NCBI GenBank assembly: GCA_029706075.1
Contig: JAINUG010000011.1
Coordinates: forward strand, 3,740,001-3,804,000
Direction: 5' to 3'
Source of the DNA: Aldrovandia affinis
Lineage: Eukaryota; Chordata; Actinopteri; Notacanthiformes; Halosauridae
DNA length: 64,000 nt
Shown here one piece after another: positions 63,413 through 64,000 of the stretch. A program made the position numbers and the translations under genes. Every line of letters begins with the position of its first letter. Within the stretch, counting starts at the first letter, position 1. Below the pieces are notes generated by a model that was not told the origin of the DNA, searched no databases, and saw only the letters and a list, made by a program, of their open reading frames with translations.

Positions 63413-64000
63413 CTGTTGAGTGAAACAATGGTGAATTTATACAGTAGGCTCTGAGAGAGGGGAACTCAACTGGAGGGGAAATGCATTATTTGCAAAAGTA
63501 TATCTTTAACAATATATGCATAACAAATGTTTACCAAAGTAAATGTGCAGAGGAAGACATTTACTCAACTTTCAGACCGATCTCAAAGTGATTTATGGTA
63601 CCTTTGGATCCAAATATTAGAAAATAAGTTCATAAACAGCTATAACCAAGAATCAATGTATTCAATAGCCCAAGGCAAATTGCTTCCATTCCAACAGTAC
63701 TGCAAAAGCAACACAGCATTTATAATTGATATGCCCAAAGTTTCATGTCACCACGAATAAAACATGAACAACAAGCCACGCTCTCGAAACAGAAAAATGT
63801 GCTGCAGCACAGCTTAATGGAACAAAATCTTTTCTGAGGTTTTGTCATTAAAATACTTATGATGTGTGATTAATGACTGTGCATGGTACTGGGTGGGTGG
63901 ATTACTTACTCTACTGAGAAAAAGACAGGGGGAGAAAAGTACCATGTCCAAACATGATACAATGTCACACAGTATAGCTACATTAAGCATTCTAACAGAG

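Noticed and set aside
63907-63912. Strong acceptor (tttttctcag) and donor (GTAAGT) only 4 nt apart upstream of e1
   Set aside because: As an exon it would insert TAG in the needed phase. It could be a chance or recursive-splicing-like site, but nothing else supports it.

Overview
The window is animal, almost certainly ray-finned fish, genomic DNA. The evidence is a multi-exon vertebrate-type neuronal gene with GT-AG introns, several fish-type tRNA-derived SINEs, Tc1-like, hAT-like and piggyBac-like DNA transposons, LINE 3' ends and very long (CA)n tracts. I cannot name the species.

One protein-coding gene fills about 12.5-63.4 kb on the minus strand. It is the 3' two thirds of an unc13b (Munc13-2) homologue. 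I joined 25 constitutive exons whose phases agree without exception. They encode the linker after C1, the C2B domain, the MUN domain and the C-terminal C2C domain, about 1061 residues, ending in TGA at 12535-12537. The C1 domain, C2A/N-terminus and promoter lie beyond the right edge. Munc13 proteins prime synaptic vesicles by helping open syntaxin-1 and assemble SNAREs.

The most unusual part is a 17.7-kb interval (20,940-38,637) between two MUN exons. It holds 13 candidate microexons of 15-39 nt. All are multiples of three, all are phase 0, and all have good splice sites. They encode acidic then mixed Glu/Lys peptides, up to 109 residues in total. Nine of the 13 have a TGC just upstream of the 3' splice site, the known signature of SRRM4/nSR100-driven neural microexons. 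Two more in-frame cassette microexons (36 and 42 nt, both phase 1) lie between the MUN exons at 47.0 and 43.8 kb. Two constitutive exons have had their 3' end and splice donor tandemly copied into the following intron. Several exons sit next to UG or CA repeats that could influence splicing.

The left 12 kb is downstream of the gene. It holds a presumed 3' UTR, a broken Tc1 element (8.9-10.0 kb), a 1.2-kb foldback element, a tandem array split by a SINE, a decayed piggyBac element (about 3.7-5.3 kb) and a hAT-like element with terminal repeats (1.2-2.6 kb). I recognised no second host gene, no RNA gene and no virus-like element.
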